The notes under the pieces: model-generated
What the model saw: only the letters and a program-made list of their open reading frames with translations
Database searches by the model: none
Told to the model about the DNA's origin: nothing
In this document: positions 37,619-47,512 of the stretch, piece by piece
Position numbering within the stretch: the first letter of the stretch is position 1
Layout of the letters: every line of letters begins with the position of its first letter
DNA from: Rossellomorea aquimaris
Lineage (GTDB): Bacteria; Bacillota; Bacilli; Bacillales; Bacillaceae_B
Assembly (NCBI RefSeq): GCF_020171925.1
Contig: NZ_JAIVAR010000002.1
Location: forward strand, 186,001-250,000
Reading direction: 5' to 3'
Length of the DNA: 64,000 nucleotides
Program-made: the position numbers and the translations under genes

Positions 37619-38902
37619 ATGGAAAAGCTTAAGATTGCAGGTGGATATCCACTTGAAGGTACCATAAAAGTCAGTGGTGCGAAAAACAGTGCTGTCGCCT
37701 TGATACCGGCTACGATCCTTGCAGATTCCCCGGTCACGATCGAGGGACTACCGGATATATCCGATGTACGTACACTTCAGGGTCTTCTTGAAGAAATCGG
37801 CGGCACGGTCAGCTTCGAAGACGGTGAAATGAGGGTGGACCCAAGCGAAATGGTCTCCATGCCCCTGCCGAGCGGCAAAGTGAAAAAGCTCCGTGCTTCC
37901 TATTATTTGATGGGGGCGATGCTCGGACGCTTCAAGAAAGCAGTCATCGGTCTGCCTGGCGGATGCCATCTGGGACCGCGCCCGATTGATCAGCACATCA
38001 AAGGCTTCGAAGCGCTCGGTGCCGAAGTCACGAATGAACAGGGAGCGATTTACCTGCGCGCCGATGAATTGAAAGGTGCACGCATCTATCTTGACGTCGT
38101 AAGCGTAGGCGCTACCATCAATATCATGCTGGCTGCCGTCCGTGCCAAGGGACGCACCATCATTGAAAACGCCGCAAAAGAACCTGAAATCATCGACGTG
38201 GCGACGCTTCTCAGTAATATGGGAGCGAAGATCAAGGGAGCAGGGACGGATGTCATCCGTATCGATGGTGTCGAAGAGCTTCATGGCTGCCGTCACACGA
38301 TCATCCCTGACCGCATCGAAGCAGGGACCTTCATGATCCTTGCCGCTGCCGCTGGGAAAGGCGTATTGATCGACAATGTCATTCCGCTACATATGGAATC
38401 GGTGATTGCCAAACTTCGTGAAATGGGTGTTCCCGTTGAGACGAATGATGACCAAATCTTTATCGGGAAAGCGGACAAGCTGAAAGCCGTCGATATTAAG
38501 ACACTCGTTTATCCAGGCTTCCCTACCGACCTTCAGCAGCCGTTCACTGCGCTGTTGAATAGAGCGGAAGGCTCCGCTGTTGTAACGGATACGATTTACT
38601 CTGCCCGTTTCAAGCATATCGATGAACTGAGACGCATGAACGCGACGATCAAGGTTGAAGGCCGTTCCGCAATCGTCAACGGTCCTGTCCAGCTGCAAGG
38701 TGCCAAAGTGAAGGCGAGTGACTTGCGTGCAGGCGCCGCCCTGGTGATTGCAGGCCTGATGGCAGAAGGGATCACCGAAGTGACGGGACTTGAGCACATC
38801 GACCGCGGTTACAGCGATCTTGTCGAGAAGCTTGAAGGGCTCGGCGCAACGATCTGGCGTGAAAAGATGACCGCCGAAGAACTGGAACAAATGAAATCCT
38901 AA
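37619..38902 (+). CDS. murAB: UDP-N-acetylglucosamine 1-carboxyvinyltransferase (second type)
   Basis: A 427-residue MurA-family enzyme that transfers enolpyruvate from PEP to UDP-GlcNAc, the first committed step of peptidoglycan synthesis and the fosfomycin target. The reactive Cys116 lies in [11 protein letters not shown]. Position between tal and glpX matches the second MurA copy (murAB/murZ) of B. subtilis rather than murAA. The start is ATG 37619, preceded by GGAAGGGAG; the upstream extension to 37541 is rejected. A terminator follows directly. Confidence 0.94.
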   Translation: MEKLKIAGGYPLEGTIKVSGAKNSAVALIPATILADSPVTIEGLPDISDVRTLQGLLEEIGGTVSFEDGEMRVDPSEMVSMPLPSGKVKKLRASYYLMGAMLGRFKKAVIGLPGGCHLGPRPIDQHIKGFEALGAEVTNEQGAIYLRADELKGARIYLDVVSVGATINIMLAAVRAKGRTIIENAAKEPEIIDVATLLSNMGAKIKGAGTDVIRIDGVEELHGCRHTIIPDRIEAGTFMILAAAAGKGVLIDNVIPLHMESVIAKLREMGVPVETNDDQIFIGKADKLKAVDIKTLVYPGFPTDLQQPFTALLNRAEGSAVVTDTIYSARFKHIDELRRMNATIKVEGRSAIVNGPVQLQGAKVKASDLRAGAALVIAGLMAEGITEVTGLEHIDRGYSDLVEKLEGLGATIWREKMTAEELEQMKS

Positions 38903-38911
38903 AGGATATGG

Positions 38912-38946
38912 GAAGCCCGCCTCCCCTTTTGGGTGCGGGCTTTTTG
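38912..38946 (+). terminator. Terminator of murAB
   Basis: The stem AAGCCCGC/GCGGGCTT is followed by TTTGC. Confidence 0.85.
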
Positions 38947-39165
38947 CAATCTTTCTCATCTATGAGAAGGATTGGCTCCCCTTTTTTAGAAAAAAAGTCT
39001 CTCCGGACCGATTAATGTGTTACAATAAATCTGTTAATATGTTATACAATTAGAGATTTATTGGTTGAGAAAGATGCTTTTATGTCATCTCGGCGCCTCT
39101 TTTGAGGTTAAGAGGAAAGGATATGAAAGGATCTTACACAATAGGGAATTCGGGAGGCTGTATAC

Positions 39166-40128
39166 ATGGAAAGAAGTTTATCAATGGAATTGGTTCGGGT
39201 TACGGAAGGAGCTGCCCTTGCATCTGCGAGATGGATGGGACGCGGGAAGAAGGACGAAGCGGATGATGCTGCGACTTCGGCAATGCGTGACGTATTCGAT
39301 ACGGTACCAATGAAAGGGACCGTCGTCATCGGCGAAGGGGAAATGGACGAAGCACCGATGCTTTATATCGGGGAAAAGCTTGGGACAGGCTATGGTCCGC
39401 GCGTAGACGTAGCGGTCGATCCACTCGAAGGTACGAATATCGTCGCTTCCGGCGGCTGGAACGCGCTTGCGGTCCTGGCGGTTGCCGATCACGGGAACCT
39501 GTTGAACGCTCCGGATATGTATATGGATAAAATCGCGGTCGGCCCTGAAGCCGTCGGCAAGATCGACATCAACGCTTCTGTCATCGATAATTTGAAAGCG
39601 GTGGCAAAAGCAAAAAATAAAGACATCGAAGACGTGGTGGCCACGGTATTGAACCGTCCACGTCACGAGCACATCATCCAGCAGTTGAGGGAAGCGGGTG
39701 CCCGCATCAAATTGATCAACGATGGGGATGTCGCTGGTGCGATGAACACAGCGTTTGACCACACCGGTGTCGATATCCTATTCGGATCGGGCGGAGCACC
39801 TGAAGGCGTCCTTGCCGCTGTTGCCCTGAAATGCCTCGGTGGGGAAATCCAAGGGAAGCTGCTTCCACAGAACGATGCCGAGCTTCATCGCTGCATCAGC
39901 ATGGGGCTTGACGTAGATAAAATCCTTCGCATGGAAGACCTCGTCACAGGAGACGACGCCATCTTCGCCGCTACAGGCGTAACAGACGGAGAGCTGCTCC
40001 GCGGTGTCCAACTGAAAGGCACACACGGACTGACCCACTCCATCGTCATGCGAGCAAAATCCGGAACCGTCCGCTTCATCGACGGCCGCCACAGCCTGCA
40101 AAAGAAACCGAACTTGGTGATAAAATAA
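39166..40128 (+). CDS. glpX: Fructose-1,6-bisphosphatase class II
   Basis: A 320-residue GlpX phosphatase that removes the 1-phosphate of fructose-1,6-bisphosphate in gluconeogenesis. Metal-binding motifs [23 protein letters not shown] and [12 protein letters not shown] are present. It corresponds to YwjI of B. subtilis, in the same place. ATG 39166 follows GGGAGGC. The preceding 220 bp holds only AT-rich promoter-like elements and no clear gene. Confidence 0.94.
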   Translation: MERSLSMELVRVTEGAALASARWMGRGKKDEADDAATSAMRDVFDTVPMKGTVVIGEGEMDEAPMLYIGEKLGTGYGPRVDVAVDPLEGTNIVASGGWNALAVLAVADHGNLLNAPDMYMDKIAVGPEAVGKIDINASVIDNLKAVAKAKNKDIEDVVATVLNRPRHEHIIQQLREAGARIKLINDGDVAGAMNTAFDHTGVDILFGSGGAPEGVLAAVALKCLGGEIQGKLLPQNDAELHRCISMGLDVDKILRMEDLVTGDDAIFAATGVTDGELLRGVQLKGTHGLTHSIVMRAKSGTVRFIDGRHSLQKKPNLVIK

Positions 40129-40179
40129 GAAGTAGGGTGAGGTTTTGAGAACCGCTTCCTTATAGATTTATCACCAGAT

Positions 40180-40317
40180 CCAGCAGTTGATTGGAGTGGA
40201 AGACGAAGACTCCTGCGGGAAGAGTAGCTAATGTGAGACCCCGCAGGAGCGCAAGCGACGAGGAGGCTCACGGGCTACCCGCGGAAAGCGAAGTCTTCCA
40301 CGGAAATCAACTGCGGC
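40180..40317 (+). repeat. Family B copy 6 (complete)
   Basis: The most regular copy: arms CAGTTGATTGGAGTGGAAG and CTTCCACGGAAATCAACTG, inner CTCCTGCGGG/CCCGCAGGAG, and GTAGC/GCTAC, GTGAG/CTCAC pairings. It lies between glpX and the rho leader. Confidence 0.92.
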
Positions 40318-40355
40318 ATTAAAAGCCAACAGATGTAATAAGAGAAATCTTCATA

Positions 40356-40399
40356 AAGATAGAGGAGGAGAAAGCACAGCCTTTCCCCTCCTCCATCTT
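40356..40399 (+). terminator. GC-rich hairpin after glpX
   Basis: A long imperfect stem (AAGATAGAGGAGGAGAAAG with CTTTCCCCTCCTCCATCTT) lies after family B copy 6. It is followed by ATCAACC, not a U-tract, so it may stall or stabilise RNA rather than terminate it. Confidence 0.5.
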
Positions 40400-40474
40400 A
40401 TCAACCACACCAACCCTTCACAGGTAATCAACACCTTCCTGTTTTTTCACAAAAAACCAAACAATTTCATAGAA

Positions 40475-40612
40475 AAAGCGAAAAGTTATGAATAGTTCTC
40501 AACAGTGTAAAAGGGTACCTTGCGCTTTTTCCATAAGTATGGTTAAAATAGATAAGGTTTTTTCTTCAGCATTCTCTTTTTTAATGCTTCACCTTATTTC
40601 TTCATTTTTTTA
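40475..40612 (+). promoter_or_regulatory. rho leader with alternative hairpins
   Basis: The 415 bp before rho contain a long-range pair GAAAAAGCG (about 40480)/CGCTTTTTC (about 40523-40531). A terminator-like structure follows: ATAAGGT(40552-40558)/ACCTTAT(40591-40597) enclosing AGCATT/AATGCT, then TTTTTTT (40605-40611). This arrangement suits attenuation in the rho leader, known for autoregulated rho genes; Rho binding itself cannot be judged by eye. Confidence 0.5.
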
Positions 40613-40733
40613 AAAGGTCATGCTACATAGATTGTTTTGTCCCCGGGACGGGTATACAAGACAACATGCAAATCACCTTATATCAATTCACTAATTCAAA
40701 GCTCTAATCAAATTAATAAAGCGTGGTGTCATA

Positions 40734-41996
40734 ATGGAAGAGTTAACAATTTCCAGCCTGGAAAATATGAAGCTGAAAGAGCTTTATGAGCTGGCTAAAC
40801 GATACAAAGTTTCTTATTATAGTAAATTAACAAAAAAAGAATTGATCTTTGCCATCCTGAAGGTGCGTGCCGAGCAAGAAGGCTTCTTCTTTATGGAAGG
40901 TGTCCTTGAGATCATCCAATCCGAAGGCTTCGGTTTCTTGAGACCGATCAACTATTCGCCGAGCTCGGAGGATATTTATATTTCTGCCTCCCAGATCCGC
41001 CGTTTTGATCTTCGAAATGGAGATAAGGTATCCGGTAAAGTGCGTCCTCCGAAAGAGAACGAGCGCTACTTCGGACTTCTTCATGTTGAAATGGTGAACG
41101 GGGAAGAGCCGGAAGCAGCGAAGGAACGCGTTCACTTCCCTGCCCTGACTCCTTTATATCCTGATCGTCAAATGATGCTTGAAACAACGCCGAATAAGAT
41201 TTCGACGCGTGTGATGGATCTGATGGCGCCGGTCGGTTTCGGTCAGCGTGGTTTGATCGTGGCACCGCCGAAAGCCGGTAAGACGATGCTCTTAAAAGAA
41301 ATCGCGAACTCGATCACGACGAATCACCCGGAAGCGGAATTGATCATCCTCTTGATCGACGAGCGTCCAGAGGAAGTAACCGATATCGAACGTTCAGTCG
41401 AAGCGGAAGTCGTATCGTCCACATTCGATGAGGTTCCCGAAAACCACATCAAAGTGGCAGAGCTTGTCCTTGAACGTGCGATGCGACTTGTTGAGCACAA
41501 ACGTGACGTCGTCATCCTGATGGACAGCATCACCCGTCTGGCACGTGCCTATAACTTGGTGATCCCGCCAAGTGGGCGTACGCTGTCTGGTGGTATCGAC
41601 CCTGCTGCGTTCCACCGTCCGAAGCGTTTCTTCGGTGCGGCGCGTAATATTGAAGAAGGTGGAAGCTTGACGGTGCTTGCGACAGCACTTGTCGACACGG
41701 GTTCCCGCATGGACGACGTCATTTATGAAGAATTCAAGGGAACAGGGAACATGGAGCTTCACCTTGACCGTTCACTTGCAGAACGCCGCATCTTCCCTGC
41801 GATCGATATCCGTCGTTCCGGTACGCGTAAGGAAGAGCTCCTCATCCAGCAGGATCACCTTGATAAGCTATGGGCGATCCGTAAAGCGATGTCCGATCAG
41901 CACGACTTCGCCGAAAAGCTTATGCGTAAGCTGAAACACTCGAAAACGAACCACGAATTTTTCGAGATGTTGACAGAGGAAGCCAAGAAGCGTTAA
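40734..41996 (+). CDS. rho: Transcription termination factor Rho
   Basis: A 420-residue hexameric RNA-dependent ATPase that terminates transcription. The N-terminal RNA-binding domain has the RNP1-like GFGFLRP, the P-loop is APPKAGKTM (about residues 177-185), and Walker B and the Q- and R-loop regions follow ([36 protein letters not shown]). The length is typical for Bacillus Rho. ATG 40734 has only a weak ribosome binding site (GTGGTG). Confidence 0.97.
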   Translation: MEELTISSLENMKLKELYELAKRYKVSYYSKLTKKELIFAILKVRAEQEGFFFMEGVLEIIQSEGFGFLRPINYSPSSEDIYISASQIRRFDLRNGDKVSGKVRPPKENERYFGLLHVEMVNGEEPEAAKERVHFPALTPLYPDRQMMLETTPNKISTRVMDLMAPVGFGQRGLIVAPPKAGKTMLLKEIANSITTNHPEAELIILLIDERPEEVTDIERSVEAEVVSSTFDEVPENHIKVAELVLERAMRLVEHKRDVVILMDSITRLARAYNLVIPPSGRTLSGGIDPAAFHRPKRFFGAARNIEEGGSLTVLATALVDTGSRMDDVIYEEFKGTGNMELHLDRSLAERRIFPAIDIRRSGTRKEELLIQQDHLDKLWAIRKAMSDQHDFAEKLMRKLKHSKTNHEFFEMLTEEAKKR

Positions 41997-42048
41997 ACTG
42001 GTCACTGTGTTCGAAGTAACGTAACACAACAATTTCCAGTTTAACAGG

Positions 42049-42077
42049 TTGCAAAACTGGCTTGTCCTTGTTATAAT
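42049..42077 (+). promoter_or_regulatory. Promoter of rpmE
   Basis: TTGCAA (42049-42054), 17 bp, TATAAT (42072-42077). The roughly 130 nt leader before rpmE could hold a ribosomal-protein leader structure; none is proved. Confidence 0.75.
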
Positions 42078-42212
42078 ATAGTCAATGTGTTTTTAAAAAT
42101 GGATGCGGTAAGGGGCTGGCTACTACTACCATGCTTATGCTCATATCGCATATATATCTTCGTAATAAATTACTCTGTTTCAGATGATTCAGGGCGGAAG
42201 GAGATGAAAGTA

Positions 42213-42425
42213 ATGAAATCAGGAATTCATCCAAAGTACAACACGATCACAGTTAGTTGTGCATGCGGTAACGAATTTGAAACTGGTTCTGTAGCAGAAG
42301 AAATGCGCGTTGAGGTTTGTTCTGAATGCCATCCATTCTACACAGGCCGTCAGAAATTCGCTGACGCTGGTGGACGTGTTGACCGTTTCAACAAAAAATA
42401 CGGTCTTAAACAAAAACAACAATAA
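42213..42425 (+). CDS. rpmE: Ribosomal protein L31 (zinc-binding form)
   Basis: A 70-residue ribosomal protein with the zinc-binding set Cys16, Cys18, Cys36 and Cys39 ([19 protein letters not shown]), so it is the C+ paralogue that stores or uses zinc. ATG 42213 is 9 bp after AAGGAG; the longer in-frame ORF from 42087 overlaps the promoter region and is rejected. Location after rho is as in B. subtilis. Confidence 0.96.
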   Translation: MKSGIHPKYNTITVSCACGNEFETGSVAEEMRVEVCSECHPFYTGRQKFADAGGRVDRFNKKYGLKQKQQ

Positions 42426-42515
42426 TGAAGAGTCAGAAGATCAGGGGCGTCCATACCGTCTATGTGCCTAGCATATGAATGGGACGGACTCTCCGAAGTC
42501 TTCTCTTCACTGGAT

Positions 42516-42553
42516 AAAAACAGGCAAGGATCTACTGCTTGCCTGTTTTTTAT
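42516..42553 (+). terminator. Terminator of rpmE
   Basis: The stem AAACAGGCAAG/CTTGCCTGTTT and a T-tract end the rho-rpmE region. The rest of the 42426-42776 interval contains no gene that I can support. Confidence 0.88.
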
Positions 42554-42776
42554 TACGTAAAGACAAAATTGAGGCGGTTTTTTGATAAGCTGTGCCTCTT
42601 TTTTTCTGTCAAATTCGCACTTATAAAGCATTTTTTCCGTACATAAAGGAATGCTTATTATAAATAAAGCTTGAGCGGCAGGTCCTTTTTGGAATCAATC
42701 AGGGGTTGTGTTTACTGAATATTTCGAAAAAGGGACGCTTTTACTATAAAAGGGGTTAGAAAGGAGAGGCGCTTTC

Positions 42777-43388
42777 ATGTATGTCATGAAGCAAACCGGT
42801 TGGGTGGAAGTCATTTGCGGCAGCATGTTCTCTGGTAAGTCAGAGGAACTGATCCGCCGAGTGAGACGCACTCAATTTGCAAAACAAGAGATTGCTGTGT
42901 ATAAGCCAAAATTAGATAATCGCTATAGTGATGAATCCGTTGTATCCCATAATGGCACCTCGGTCATTGCGAAGGCGGTCGAGAGTTCGGATGTCATTCT
43001 TGAGGACTTGAATCCGCAGGTGGACGTCGTCGCCATCGATGAGGTCCAATTCTTCGACGAAGGCATCGTGGATGTCGTCCAAAAGCTTGCGAACAGCGGA
43101 TACCGCGTCATCCTTGCAGGACTTGACCAGGATTTCCGCGGTGAACCATTCGGTCCGATGCCGGCACTCATGTCCATTGCCGAACAAGTGACCAAGCTTC
43201 AAGCCGTTTGTGCCGTCTGCGGCTCACCGGCAAGCCGGACGCAGCGCCTGATCAACGGTGAACCGGCAGGCTACGATGATCCCATCATCCTCGTCGGCGC
43301 ATCCGAAGCGTATGAACCAAGATGCCGTCACCACCATGAAGTCCCAAAGGGCATCAGCGTAACGCCTGATATGGTGAAGGAATCATAA
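42777..43388 (+). CDS. tdk: Thymidine kinase
   Basis: A 203-residue type II thymidine kinase that phosphorylates thymidine with ATP for salvage. The P-loop GSMFSGKS is at residues 15-22, the DE of AIDEVQFF is the Walker B, and a zinc-ribbon of Cys pairs (CAVCGSP, CRHHHEV) and the lasso region follow. ATG 42777 follows GAAAGGAGAGG. It matches B. subtilis Tdk in start and length. Confidence 0.95.
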   Translation: MYVMKQTGWVEVICGSMFSGKSEELIRRVRRTQFAKQEIAVYKPKLDNRYSDESVVSHNGTSVIAKAVESSDVILEDLNPQVDVVAIDEVQFFDEGIVDVVQKLANSGYRVILAGLDQDFRGEPFGPMPALMSIAEQVTKLQAVCAVCGSPASRTQRLINGEPAGYDDPIILVGASEAYEPRCRHHHEVPKGISVTPDMVKES

Positions 43389-43408
43389 AAATAGGCTATG
43401 AAACCCTG

Positions 43409-43443
43409 TAAACCGCTATCCAGTCGATGGCGGTTTTTTATTT
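43409..43443 (+). terminator. Terminator of tdk
   Basis: The stem AAACCGC/GCGGTTT is followed by TTTATTTT. Confidence 0.8.
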
Positions 43444-43444
43444 T

Positions 43445-43498
43445 GAAGGAACGTCCCCGACCGCTTTAACGCGTCAAAGCGGTCGGGGACGTTCCTTC
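43445..43498. repeat. Family A palindrome, long variant
   Basis: A 54 bp near-perfect palindrome: 23 bp arms beginning GAAGGAACGTCCCCGACCG, loop AACGCGTC. It shows compensated changes in both arms compared with other copies (for example GGAACG/CGTTCC and CCCCGACCGC/GCGGTCGGGG). Confidence 0.92.
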
Positions 43499-43572
43499 AA
43501 AAGAGAACCCAATTTTCCCCTCGTATAAGCATTCCCTTGATGGAAAAAGTAACATCAGGAGGTGTTTTGACG

Positions 43573-44034
43573 ATGATGAAAAGAATGATGCTCGCTCTTT
43601 TCTTTACGGTGATCTTCTTGATTGCGACCGCTTGCGGCAGCGTGAATCAGGAGTCTGAGTACGGCATGCACAACGACGGCGGTGGTACAAAGTTCATTGA
43701 CACGCGCAAACCTAAAATGGAAACCAAAACGCAAGACGTGAACAACGGCGATAGCATGAACCAGAATCCGAATTTTCCGAACCTGACGAACAGTAAGGGG
43801 ACGACTTCTACTAGCATGGGTATATATGAAGATAAAGCGAGGGAAGTCGTGAAGGAATATACCGCATACCAACCCGATGAAGTATGGATCAACGGTGATC
43901 AAATGTGGGTGACCGCCCATACCAAACAAGAAATGACCACAAAAGAAACAGCCAAAGAGGAAGCGAAACTTAAAAAACGACTTCAAAAAGCGCTGCCTCG
44001 CTACAACGTCAACGTAAAGATCACGGAAAGATAA
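43573..44034 (+). CDS. YhcN/YlaJ-like sporulation lipoprotein
   Basis: A 153-residue lipoprotein with a hydrophobic signal and a lipobox-like ATAC followed by Gly-Ser, then a low-complexity Asn-rich stretch and a C-terminal domain (KAREVVKEYTAYQPDEVWINGDQMWVTAHT) of the YhcN/YlaJ type, which in B. subtilis includes spore membrane lipoproteins. ATG 43573 follows AGGAGGTG with 8 bp spacing. It is a single gene between tdk and prfA. The family assignment is moderate; sporulation expression is not visible in the sequence. Confidence 0.7.
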   Translation: MMKRMMLALFFTVIFLIATACGSVNQESEYGMHNDGGGTKFIDTRKPKMETKTQDVNNGDSMNQNPNFPNLTNSKGTTSTSMGIYEDKAREVVKEYTAYQPDEVWINGDQMWVTAHTKQEMTTKETAKEEAKLKKRLQKALPRYNVNVKITER

Positions 44035-44087
44035 ACTTATGATTCAATCGGCGAGTGGAAGAGGGTTTCTGCTTGCCTTTTTTAGTT

Positions 44088-44122
44088 CCAGCGGTTGATT
44101 GGATTGGAAGGCGTAGCCCCCA
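44088..44122 (+). repeat. Family B left-arm fragment
   Basis: CCAGCGGTTGATTGGATTGGA and the start of the element are recognisable; the rest is missing. It lies 5' of prfA in the usual orientation. The remaining 44035-44250 interval holds the prfA promoter. Confidence 0.6.
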
Positions 44123-44186
44123 CTGATCATTTGTAAGAACTACTGATTTTTTTCACCTCAGCCATCTACCCCCAATCCGAACCTTC

Positions 44187-44215
44187 TTGTGTTTACCCAC
44201 ACCATATAATATAAT
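44187..44215 (+). promoter_or_regulatory. Promoter of prfA
   Basis: TTGTGT (44187-44192), 17 bp, TATAAT (44210-44215), with a second overlapping TATAAT at 44205. Confidence 0.6.
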
Positions 44216-44250
44216 TAGACTGTTATGGATTAAAATTGAGGTGAATAGCT

Positions 44251-45324
44251 GTGTTCGATCGTTTACAAGCAGTGGAAGATCGCTATGATAAGTTGAATGA
44301 GCTTTTAAGTGATCCGGAAATTGTGAATGACCCTAAGAAGCTAAGAGAATATTCCAAAGAGCAATCAGATATTCAAGCGACGGTGGAAGCATACCGTGAA
44401 TATAAAGACATCAGCCAGCAGTTTAAAGATGCGAAGGCGATGCTGGATGAGAAGCTTGATGCTGAGATGCGTGAAATGGTTAAAGAAGAAGTATCCGAGC
44501 TTGAAGAGCAGATTGATGCACTGGAAGAGCGTTTGAAAATATTATTGATTCCGAAAGACCCGAATGACGACAAGAACGTCATCATGGAGGTGCGCGGAGC
44601 AGCCGGCGGAGACGAAGCCGCTCTATTTGCGGGCGACCTTTACCGCATGTACAGCCGCTATGCCGAGTCCCAAGGCTGGAAAATCGAAGTCATGGAAGCG
44701 AGTTCTGCGGGCGTCGGTGGTTACAAAGAGATCATCTTCATGATCAACGGTAACGGTGCCTTTTCGAAAATGAAGTACGAAAACGGCGCACACCGCGTGC
44801 AGCGTGTCCCTGAAACAGAGTCCGGTGGCCGTATCCATACGTCGACGGCGACGGTGGCGTGCCTTCCGGAAGCGGAAGAAGTCGAAGTTGATATCCATGA
44901 AAAAGATATCCGCGTCGATACGTTCGCGTCAAGTGGACCTGGGGGACAATCGGTCAATACGACGATGTCAGCCGTCCGTCTGACTCACTTGCCGACAGGT
45001 GTCGTTGTTTCCTGTCAGGATGAAAAATCACAGATCAAGAACAAAGAAAAGGCGATGAAGGTACTCCGTGCCCGCGTCTACGATAAATTCCAGCAGGAAG
45101 CACAGGCTGAATACGATGCAAACCGTAAGTCCGCCGTTGGAACGGGTGACCGCTCCGAGCGTATCCGTACGTACAACTTCCCGCAAAATCGTGTGACCGA
45201 CCACCGCATCGGCTTGACGATCCAGAAGCTTGATCAGATCCTTGAAGGGAAAATGGATGATGTCATCGATGCCCTGATCATCGAAGATCAATCCAAGCTC
45301 CTTGAAAGAATGGAAGAAGTATAA
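44251..45324 (+). CDS. prfA: Peptide chain release factor 1
   Basis: A 357-residue class I release factor that recognises UAA and UAG and triggers peptide release. The GGQ motif lies in [10 protein letters not shown] (about residue 230), with the codon-recognition region upstream. GTG 44251 follows GAGGTG. The stop is followed after one base by the ATG of prmC, so the two are coupled; PrmC methylates the Gln of this GGQ motif. Confidence 0.97.
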   Translation: MFDRLQAVEDRYDKLNELLSDPEIVNDPKKLREYSKEQSDIQATVEAYREYKDISQQFKDAKAMLDEKLDAEMREMVKEEVSELEEQIDALEERLKILLIPKDPNDDKNVIMEVRGAAGGDEAALFAGDLYRMYSRYAESQGWKIEVMEASSAGVGGYKEIIFMINGNGAFSKMKYENGAHRVQRVPETESGGRIHTSTATVACLPEAEEVEVDIHEKDIRVDTFASSGPGGQSVNTTMSAVRLTHLPTGVVVSCQDEKSQIKNKEKAMKVLRARVYDKFQQEAQAEYDANRKSAVGTGDRSERIRTYNFPQNRVTDHRIGLTIQKLDQILEGKMDDVIDALIIEDQSKLLERMEEV

Positions 45325-45325
45325 G

Positions 45326-46192
45326 ATGAACGTGACTGTATTTGAAGCCCTGAAGTGGGCTTCTTCTTTTTTAAAGAAACAGAATCGGGATGAAAATGCG
45401 GGAGAAATCTACCTGCGGCACCTCTTGGACATGTCGCGTTCGCAGCTCTTGGCGGAACAGCGGATGGAGATTTCTGCGGAGAAATGGGAAGAGTTCCAGC
45501 AGGGGGTTCGATCGCATGCGGACGGCGTCCCGATCCAGCATATCATCGGGTTTGAGGAGTTTTACGGTCGGACGTTTCTAGTAAATGAGCACGTATTGAT
45601 CCCACGACCGGAAACGGAAGAGCTCATCTATTACGGGCTGGAAAAAATGAAGCGGCTGTTTCCTCGTGGCGGTTCACTCCGGGCTGCGGATATCGGAACT
45701 GGAAGTGGAGCGATCGCGATTACACTGAAGCTTGAGTCAACGGCTTGGCCGGTTGAGATGATGGCTGTGGATATCTCCGAGGAAGCACTCTGTGTCGCGA
45801 AGGAAAACAGTCAGCGGTTGGGGGCTGAAGTCTCCTTTTACCAGGGAGATCTGTTGAAGCCGCTGATGGACGATGGCGTAAAGCTCGATATCATGCTATC
45901 GAACCCTCCATATATCCCGCTCGGTGACCGCGAAACGATGTCGGAAGTGGTCGTCGATCATGAACCGCAGCTCGCGTTATTCGGCGGGGAAGACGGGTAC
46001 GATCTGTATCGACGGTTCATGGACGAATTACCCTCTGTAATGAACGATGCATTTCTGATTGGCTTCGAAGTCGGGGCCGGTCAGGGTGAAACGGTTGCGG
46101 ATATGCTCCGGGAGACGTTCCCAGAAGCGGAGACCGAAGTGGTGTTTGATATTAACGGCAAGGACCGGATGGTGTTTTGCTGTAAGGGATAG
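45326..46192 (+). CDS. prmC: Release factor glutamine methyltransferase
   Basis: A 288-residue SAM-dependent methyltransferase that methylates the GGQ glutamine of release factors. The SAM-binding motif I is [11 protein letters not shown] and the catalytic NPPY is in [10 protein letters not shown] use ATG 45326 immediately after the prfA stop; the longer ORF from 45302 overlaps prfA and lacks a better ribosome binding site. Function is confirmed by its pairing with prfA. Confidence 0.96.
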   Translation: MNVTVFEALKWASSFLKKQNRDENAGEIYLRHLLDMSRSQLLAEQRMEISAEKWEEFQQGVRSHADGVPIQHIIGFEEFYGRTFLVNEHVLIPRPETEELIYYGLEKMKRLFPRGGSLRAADIGTGSGAIAITLKLESTAWPVEMMAVDISEEALCVAKENSQRLGAEVSFYQGDLLKPLMDDGVKLDIMLSNPPYIPLGDRETMSEVVVDHEPQLALFGGEDGYDLYRRFMDELPSVMNDAFLIGFEVGAGQGETVADMLRETFPEAETEVVFDINGKDRMVFCCKG

Positions 46193-46205
46193 AATTTGTA
46201 ATGAA

Positions 46206-46280
46206 GGCTCCTTTTTTATGGAAAAGGGGTCTTTTTTTAATGAAAATAGGCTCCATTTAGATGAGAAATCCCTTTTTAGT
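46206..46280. repeat. Imperfect word array GGCTCCTTTTTT, about 21 bp period
   Basis: Related words begin at 46206 (GGCTCC), 46227 (GGGTCT), 46249 (GGCTCC) and about 46268 (ATCCCTTTTT), each with T-rich continuation and ATG-like spacers. It is less regular than the array that follows. It lies just after prmC. Confidence 0.5.
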
Positions 46281-46319
46281 AGAATAATAGGCAGTGAATA
46301 GGGGGCGAGGGGGCCTATA

Positions 46320-46410
46320 TTATCAAAAGTGAAGGCGTTATTATCAAAAATCCGATTATATGATCAAAACCGATAGATTTATTATCAAAAACAAGAATAT
46401 ATTATCAAAT
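46320..46410. repeat. Periodic word array TTATCAAAA, 20-21 bp period
   Basis: Five copies start at 46320, 46341, 46361 (TGATCAAAA), 46382 and 46402; steps are 21, 20, 21, 20 bp. Spacers of 11-12 bp are unrelated. The 317 bp between prmC and spoIIR has no gene. Confidence 0.9.
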
Positions 46411-46509
46411 CGCCTTGACCGAGGGTTTGAGTAAAAAAATATCAATTTACTAGTTTAAGATGTCCCCATCTTGTCCACACTGATTTACTGAGGGGAAGGT
46501 GGAGAGAAG

Positions 46510-47370
46510 ATGAAAACAAAACACGCGGTATTAATGTATATCTTGATTCTAACTTTAGGGACAATCTTAAGTTTATATATTCCGAAACAGGAAATTGCAG
46601 CCGAGGAGCCGATGGTGATTCCGGAGGATGCGATCCGCTTGCGAATCCTTGCAAACAGTGACTTGGAAAGTGATCAGAACGTGAAGCGGTTGGTCCGTGA
46701 TGAAGTGAATAAAGAGATTACGAAGTGGGTTGGGAATCTGACATCCCAGGATGAAGCGAAAGCGGTCATTCAAGCGGGACTGCCAGAGCTTAAGCAAATT
46801 GCGGAAGATGTTGTGGCAGCGGAAGGATTGAATCAAAGCGTTCACATCGAGTTCGGAAAAGTCCAGTTCCCGACGAAGCTTTATGGGCAGTATCTCTATC
46901 CGGCCGGTGAATATGAAGCGGTTCTGATCACGCTTGGAAAAGGGGAAGGCGCCAATTGGTGGTGCGTCCTGTATCCGCCGCTATGCTTCCTTGATTTTTC
47001 AACTGGCAACGCAGTGAGGAGTCCTGGATTTGAAACGACGGTGGAAGCGAACGGTGATGTGGTGACGGAAGTGGATGCGGAAGACGAGGCTGTGGAAGCG
47101 GATGATGATGTGGTGACGGAAGTAAATCAGCAAGACGAGGTTATGGAAGAGAGTGCGGAAGTGGAAGGCACATCCGTTGAACAATCGGAAGAGACCGAGG
47201 TTGTTGAAGTTCCTTCATCTACAATCAATGAAAATAACGTAATGGAAGAGTTGCAAACAAAGAATGAGGAGCCTGCTGCAAAAGAGCAAGTGTTTGTGGA
47301 AGAAGGCGATGGGCAAGAAGTAGAGAAACGGTTCTTCGTTGTTGACTTGTTCAAGGGATTGTTTAAGTGA
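46510..47370 (+). CDS. spoIIR: Stage II sporulation protein R
   Basis: A 286-residue secreted forespore signal that triggers the SpoIIGA protease to process pro-SigE in the mother cell. It has an N-terminal membrane signal (LMYILILTLGTILSLYI) and the conserved domain (IRLRILANSDLESDQNVKR to NWWCVLYPPLCFLDFS, about residues 42-165). The C-terminal linker is unusually acidic: a 17-residue unit (DVVTEV...) is tandemly repeated, and the protein is about 60 residues longer than the B. subtilis one. ATG 46510 follows GGTGGAGAG. Confidence 0.93.
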   Translation: MKTKHAVLMYILILTLGTILSLYIPKQEIAAEEPMVIPEDAIRLRILANSDLESDQNVKRLVRDEVNKEITKWVGNLTSQDEAKAVIQAGLPELKQIAEDVVAAEGLNQSVHIEFGKVQFPTKLYGQYLYPAGEYEAVLITLGKGEGANWWCVLYPPLCFLDFSTGNAVRSPGFETTVEANGDVVTEVDAEDEAVEADDDVVTEVNQQDEVMEESAEVEGTSVEQSEETEVVEVPSSTINENNVMEELQTKNEEPAAKEQVFVEEGDGQEVEKRFFVVDLFKGLFK

Positions 47371-47372
47371 GA

Positions 47373-47408
47373 GAAGGGCTTCATCCAGTAGGATGGGGCT
47401 TTTTTATT
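47373..47408 (+). terminator. Terminator of spoIIR
   Basis: The hairpin CATCC/GGATG with flanking GC pairs is followed by TTTTTTA. Confidence 0.6.
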
Positions 47409-47512
47409 TGGCTTCTATTAAAAAATAGAAATCTATTAAATTCTGGTTCTAATCTTTCCTCCCTCTCATAAAGTAAGAGTAAGGATACTAGAAAAAAAGG
47501 AGGAAGACAAAA

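Noticed and set aside
39181..39762. Antisense ORF opposite glpX
   Set aside because: The plus-strand frame is a clear GlpX; the minus frame has no family resemblance.
44088..44122. Complete family B element before prfA
   Set aside because: Only the left arm is recognisable; recorded as a fragment.
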